64,000 bases of DNA from Actinoallomurus sp963850195 (GTDB taxonomy: Bacteria; Actinomycetota; Actinomycetes; Streptosporangiales; Streptosporangiaceae). Position numbers and translations under genes: made by a program. The notes under the pieces were generated by a model. That model searched no databases. It worked only from the letters and a program-made list of their open reading frames with translations, and had not been told where the DNA came from. Below are positions 61,271-64,000 of this stretch, piece after piece (position 1 is the first letter of the stretch; every line of letters starts with the position of its first letter). Location of the stretch: the NCBI GenBank assembly GCA_963850195.1, contig CAWKKD010000005.1, positions 2,170,001 through 2,234,000 of the forward strand, in the 5' to 3' direction.

Positions 61271-62159
61271 CGCGCTCCAGGTGCGCGGCCGACTCGGTGG
61301 CCGCCCGCACGGTCTCGTACTGCTCGGCGGTCAGCGGCAGGCGCGGCGCGCGGCACGGGCCGCCGTACCCGCCCATGAGGTCCATCGAAACCTTGATGGC
61401 CTGCACGAACTCGGTCTTGGAGTCCCAGCGCAGCAGCGGGTGCAGAGTCCGGTAGAGCGGCAGGGCACGCTTCAGGTCGTGGGCCGCGGCGGCGCGGTAC
61501 AGCGCGACGCTCGCGCGCGGCAGGGCGTTCGGGTACCCGGCGATCCAGCCCTTCGCCCCGGCCAGGAGCAGCTCGAGCAGCACGTCGTCCGCGCCGACGA
61601 GCAGGTCGAGCCCGGGTGCCAGCTCGGCGATCTCGTACGCGCGCCGCACGTCGCCGCTGAACTCCTTGACGGCGACGATGTGGCCGGCCTCGTGCAGCCG
61701 GGCGAGCAGGTCGGGACGGAGGTCGACCTTGGTGTCGTGCGGGTTGTTGTAGGCCACGATCGGGAGGCCGGCCTTCGCGACCTCCGCGTAGTGGGCCTCG
61801 ACGATGCGGTCGTCGGCGCGGTAGGCGTTCGGCGGCAGGAGGAGCACGCTACCCGCTCCGGCCTCGCGCGCCTGCTCGGCCCAGCGCCGCGACTCGGCCG
61901 ACCCGTACGCGCCGACGCCCGGCATGACCCGGTCGCCGCCGACCGTCTCGACGGCGGTGCGTACGACGCGGGCCCGCTCCTCGGGCGTCAGGCTCTGGTA
62001 CTCCCCCAGCGAGCCGTTGGGGCACACGCCGTCGCACCCGGAGTCCACGAGGTGCCGTATGTGCGCGGCGTACCGGTCGAGGTCCACGGACCGGTCGTCG
62101 CGCAGGGGCAGCGCGGTGGCGACCATGATGCCCTGCCAGGGGCTGCGGGAGGTGCTCAC
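61263..62159 (-). CDS. DapA-family 1-pyrroline-4-hydroxy-2-carboxylate deaminase (probable)
   Basis: GTG 62159 overlaps the dehydrogenase stop (GTGA) and gives 298 residues. DHDPS-family features: GSLGEYQSLTPEER loop, Tyr in PIVAYNNPH, Schiff-base Lys in IVAVKEFSGD. Genomic context assigns it to the deaminase giving alpha-ketoglutarate semialdehyde rather than to lysine synthesis. The semialdehyde dehydrogenase expected next is not in the window. Confidence 0.88.
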   Translation of the reverse strand: MSTSRSPWQGIMVATALPLRDDRSVDLDRYAAHIRHLVDSGCDGVCPNGSLGEYQSLTPEERARVVRTAVETVGGDRVMPGVGAYGSAESRRWAEQAREAGAGSVLLLPPNAYRADDRIVEAHYAEVAKAGLPIVAYNNPHDTKVDLRPDLLARLHEAGHIVAVKEFSGDVRRAYEIAELAPGLDLLVGADDVLLELLLAGAKGWIAGYPNALPRASVALYRAAAAHDLKRALPLYRTLHPLLRWDSKTEFVQAIKVSMDLMGGYGGPCRAPRLPLTAEQYETVRAATESAAHLERDA

Positions 62160-63520
62160 GTGCTCTCCTTCGTCGGTGCGTCGGGTGGGTCCGCCGCGAG
62201 GTCCCCGAGCCGTACGGGCCAGGCGATCGGGCGGCGCTCGATGCCGCGCAGCTCGTCGGCGTCCGGTTCGCGCCCGCTCGCGGCGGCGGTCAGGCAGGCC
62301 GTGGCGTAGCCGCAGATCCGGCCCTGGCACCGGCCCATCCCGGCGCGGCAGAGCAGTTTGGCCGACCGCGGGTCGCCGGCGCCGAGGTGGATCGCCGCCG
62401 TGAGCTCCCCGAGGGTGACCTCCTCGCAGCGGCAGACGATCGTGTCGTCGCGCAGCCGCGTGGTCCAGCCGTCGCGTACCGGATAGGCCTGTTTGAGGGC
62501 GATGGCGAAGTCCCGCAGCGTCCGCCGCCGCCCCAGCAGGCGGCGCAGGCGCCCCGGCGCGGGCGGTATGCCGCCGAGGTCCGTGGCGAGGGCCAGGCCG
62601 GCGAGCTCGCCCTCGACGCGTGAGAGCCGCGCGCCGCCGACGCCGGTGGTCTCCCCCGCCGCGTACACGCCGGGCACGCTCGTGCGCTGGCCCACGTCGG
62701 CCTCCGCGACCAGGCTGCCGTCGGCGTCGACACGGGTGGCGCAGCCGAGCTGCAAGGGCAGCTCGAGCCGGGGCGTGAAGCCGTACCCGACCGCGACCGC
62801 GTCGCACGGCACGAGGCGCTCGCTCACCGGCAACCACGCGGCGTCGAGGCGGGCGACCGTGACCGCCTCGACGGTGCCGTCGCCGTGCGCGGCCACCACG
62901 GCGTGGCCGGTGCGGTACGGGATGCGGTGGCGGGCGAGGGCGGCCACGTAGCCGGCGCTCTCGGCGGCCCGGCTCGGGCTGCGCGCGATGTCCCGTGCGA
63001 ACCCGTACGGCCGGTTGCCCTCGAAGACGCCCGCGACACGCGCGCCGGCGGCGGCCAGCCCGGTCGCGACCGGCAGCAGGAACGGCCCGGTTCCGGCGAC
63101 GACGACGCGGGACCCGGCCGTGACGAGGTCGCCCTTGAGCAGGGCCTGCGCGCCGCCCGCGGTCAGCACACCGGGCAGCTCCCAGCCGGGGAAGGGCAGC
63201 GACCGGTCGTGCGCCCCTGCCGCGATCACCAGCGCACGTGCACGTACGGTCACCGGGCGCTCGTCGCGGTCACCCGCGAGGGCGTGCGCGGCGAACCCGG
63301 GTTCGATGTGCCAGACCCGGTGCGAGGGCAGGTACGTCAGCCGGTCGTGCGCGGGGACGAGGCCGTCCGGCACGCTCCCGCCCGGGTGGTGCCGGTGGAA
63401 CTGGCCGCCGGGCCGGCTCCCGGCGTCGAGCAGGACGACGTCCAGGCCCGCCTCGGCGACCGTGAGGGCCGCGGCGAGGCCCGCCGGCCCCGCACCGACC
63501 ACCGCGACGTCATACGCCAT
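62156..63520 (-). CDS. FAD-dependent oxidoreductase, D-hydroxyproline dehydrogenase alpha-like subunit
   Basis: A 454-residue protein with an N-terminal FAD fold (VAVVGAGPAGLAAALTVAEAG), NAD-like middle domain and a C-terminal BFD-like [2Fe-2S] site (CRCEEVTLGELTA ... CRAGMGRCQGRIC). This is the layout of the LhpE/OoxA-type subunit of three-part amino-acid dehydrogenases. It overlaps the small ferredoxin-like gene by 11 bases and the deaminase by 4. Confidence 0.9.
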   Translation of the reverse strand: MAYDVAVVGAGPAGLAAALTVAEAGLDVVLLDAGSRPGGQFHRHHPGGSVPDGLVPAHDRLTYLPSHRVWHIEPGFAAHALAGDRDERPVTVRARALVIAAGAHDRSLPFPGWELPGVLTAGGAQALLKGDLVTAGSRVVVAGTGPFLLPVATGLAAAGARVAGVFEGNRPYGFARDIARSPSRAAESAGYVAALARHRIPYRTGHAVVAAHGDGTVEAVTVARLDAAWLPVSERLVPCDAVAVGYGFTPRLELPLQLGCATRVDADGSLVAEADVGQRTSVPGVYAAGETTGVGGARLSRVEGELAGLALATDLGGIPPAPGRLRRLLGRRRTLRDFAIALKQAYPVRDGWTTRLRDDTIVCRCEEVTLGELTAAIHLGAGDPRSAKLLCRAGMGRCQGRICGYATACLTAAASGREPDADELRGIERRPIAWPVRLGDLAADPPDAPTKEST

Positions 63521-63758
63521 CGGAGGCCTCCACGACGTCTCCCGGGCGTGCCTCCACGGCGCAGGCGCGCTGGGCGGGACGGCCGTTCACGGTGACGAGG
63601 CACTCGAAGCAGGCGCCGATCCCGCAGTACAGGCCGCGCGGCGCTCCGAGCGCGTGGGTGGTGCGCCAGGAGCGGATCCCGGCGGTCAGCAGCGCCGCGC
63701 CGATACTCTGGCCCGGCCGGATCGCGACCGGCCGCCCCTCGAAGGTGATCTCGGTCAT
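63510..63758 (-). CDS. (2Fe-2S)-binding small subunit of the D-hydroxyproline dehydrogenase
   Basis: An 82-residue protein, MTEITFEGRPVAIRPGQSI..., with GLYCGIGACFECLVTVNGRPAQRAC supplying the plant-type ferredoxin cysteines. Such mini-ferredoxins are the LhpF/OoxX-type subunit. ATGA-type overlap (4 bases) with the upstream oxidoreductase gene and 11-base overlap with the downstream one show strict co-translation. Confidence 0.9.
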   Translation of the reverse strand: MTEITFEGRPVAIRPGQSIGAALLTAGIRSWRTTHALGAPRGLYCGIGACFECLVTVNGRPAQRACAVEARPGDVVEASDGV

Positions 63759-64000
63759 GTCGGGCTCCCGAAGCGTTCGGGGCGGAAGGGGCTCAGGTCG
63801 AGGTCGGGTTCGGCCCCGGTGAGGATCTGGGCCAGCAGGTGGCCGGTCGCGGCGGCGAGGCCGACGCCCGCGCCCTCGTGCCCGCAGGCGTGCAGCAGGC
63901 CCTCGGCACGCGGGTCGGGCCCGATGACGGGCAGGTGGTCCGGGCAGTACGGGCGGAACCCGCAGTAGGCGCGGATGGCCGTCACGTCCGCGAGCGCGGG
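63755..64000 (-). CDS. DAO-family FAD oxidoreductase, catalytic beta-like subunit, C-terminal fragment
   Basis: The frame is open to the right edge, so only the last 81 residues are seen: YCGFRPYCPDHLPVIGPDP ... LLHACGHEGAGVGLAAATGHLLA. This is the C-terminal FAD-contact motif of D-amino-acid/sarcosine-type oxidoreductases. As the third subunit of the dehydrogenase it would oxidise cis-4-hydroxy-D-proline. The start lies outside the window. Confidence 0.9.
   Translation of the reverse strand, partial: PALADVTAIRAYCGFRPYCPDHLPVIGPDPRAEGLLHACGHEGAGVGLAAATGHLLAQILTGAEPDLDLSPFRPERFGSPT

Overview
The window is a GC-rich actinobacterial chromosome segment (roughly 70% G+C by eye). It has many GTG starts, ATGA/GTGA gene overlaps, an ECF42-type sigma factor, mycobacterial-type Sdh1, a pSAM2-like integrative element and the synteny ychF / rmuC / DUF6542 / ispH / lipid-droplet-protein gene. 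The gene set fits a sporulating actinomycete, perhaps Streptosporangiales/Thermomonosporaceae, but genus is not provable from the sequence alone.

Layout. 1-2229: end of a SpoIIE/RsbU-type phosphatase, a CHASE3-HAMP histidine kinase and an N-terminally truncated low-molecular-weight tyrosine phosphatase. 2226-5725: heterodimeric ABC exporter with one degenerate ATP site. 5789-11276: oligopeptide/dipeptide ABC importer (DppF-D-C-B-A order on the minus strand). 11476-13100: DGPF/YCII protein plus ECF42 sigma factor. 13113-16615: type-B succinate dehydrogenase (sdhCAB), divergent from a LysR regulator across a region packed with inverted repeats. 18430-21958: a second succinate dehydrogenase of the mycobacterial Sdh1 type. 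22105-27172: a membrane Ser/Thr kinase and a coiled-coil protein flanked by two DUF4282 genes, the first broken by six frame changes. 27215-30295: typA, a thiamine-binding-type small protein and a NUDIX enzyme. 30404-42006: a relaxase-less T4SS/Tcp-like gene cluster (TcpC, TcpD-like, a TcpE-linker-ParA fusion, VirB4, VirB6/TrbL-like, a small anchored protein, and a transglycosylase/NlpC hydrolase). 42196-46975: ychF, rmuC, DUF6542, ispH and a lipid-droplet-associated protein gene.

46934-57758 is a 10.8-kb actinomycete integrative and conjugative element (AICE) inserted exactly at the 3' end of the lipid-droplet-protein gene. A 42-bp perfect direct repeat that includes the stop codon flanks it. 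On the minus strand it carries a split TraB/FtsK transfer system, small zinc-motif proteins, a DUF2637 protein, RepSA, Xis and integrase, as a tightly overlapping operon. Its right end holds an XRE/DUF5919 regulator, a Pif-like NUDIX protein and an HD protein. Most core genes, including int and repSA, contain single-base frame breaks although their amino-acid blocks remain conserved, so the element is either freshly inactivated or this stretch has sequencing indels. The chromosome resumes at 57759 with the displaced bidirectional terminator, asnB, a MarR regulator and an operon for 4-hydroxyproline catabolism (epimerase, DapA-like deaminase, three-part D-hydroxyproline dehydrogenase) that runs off the right edge.
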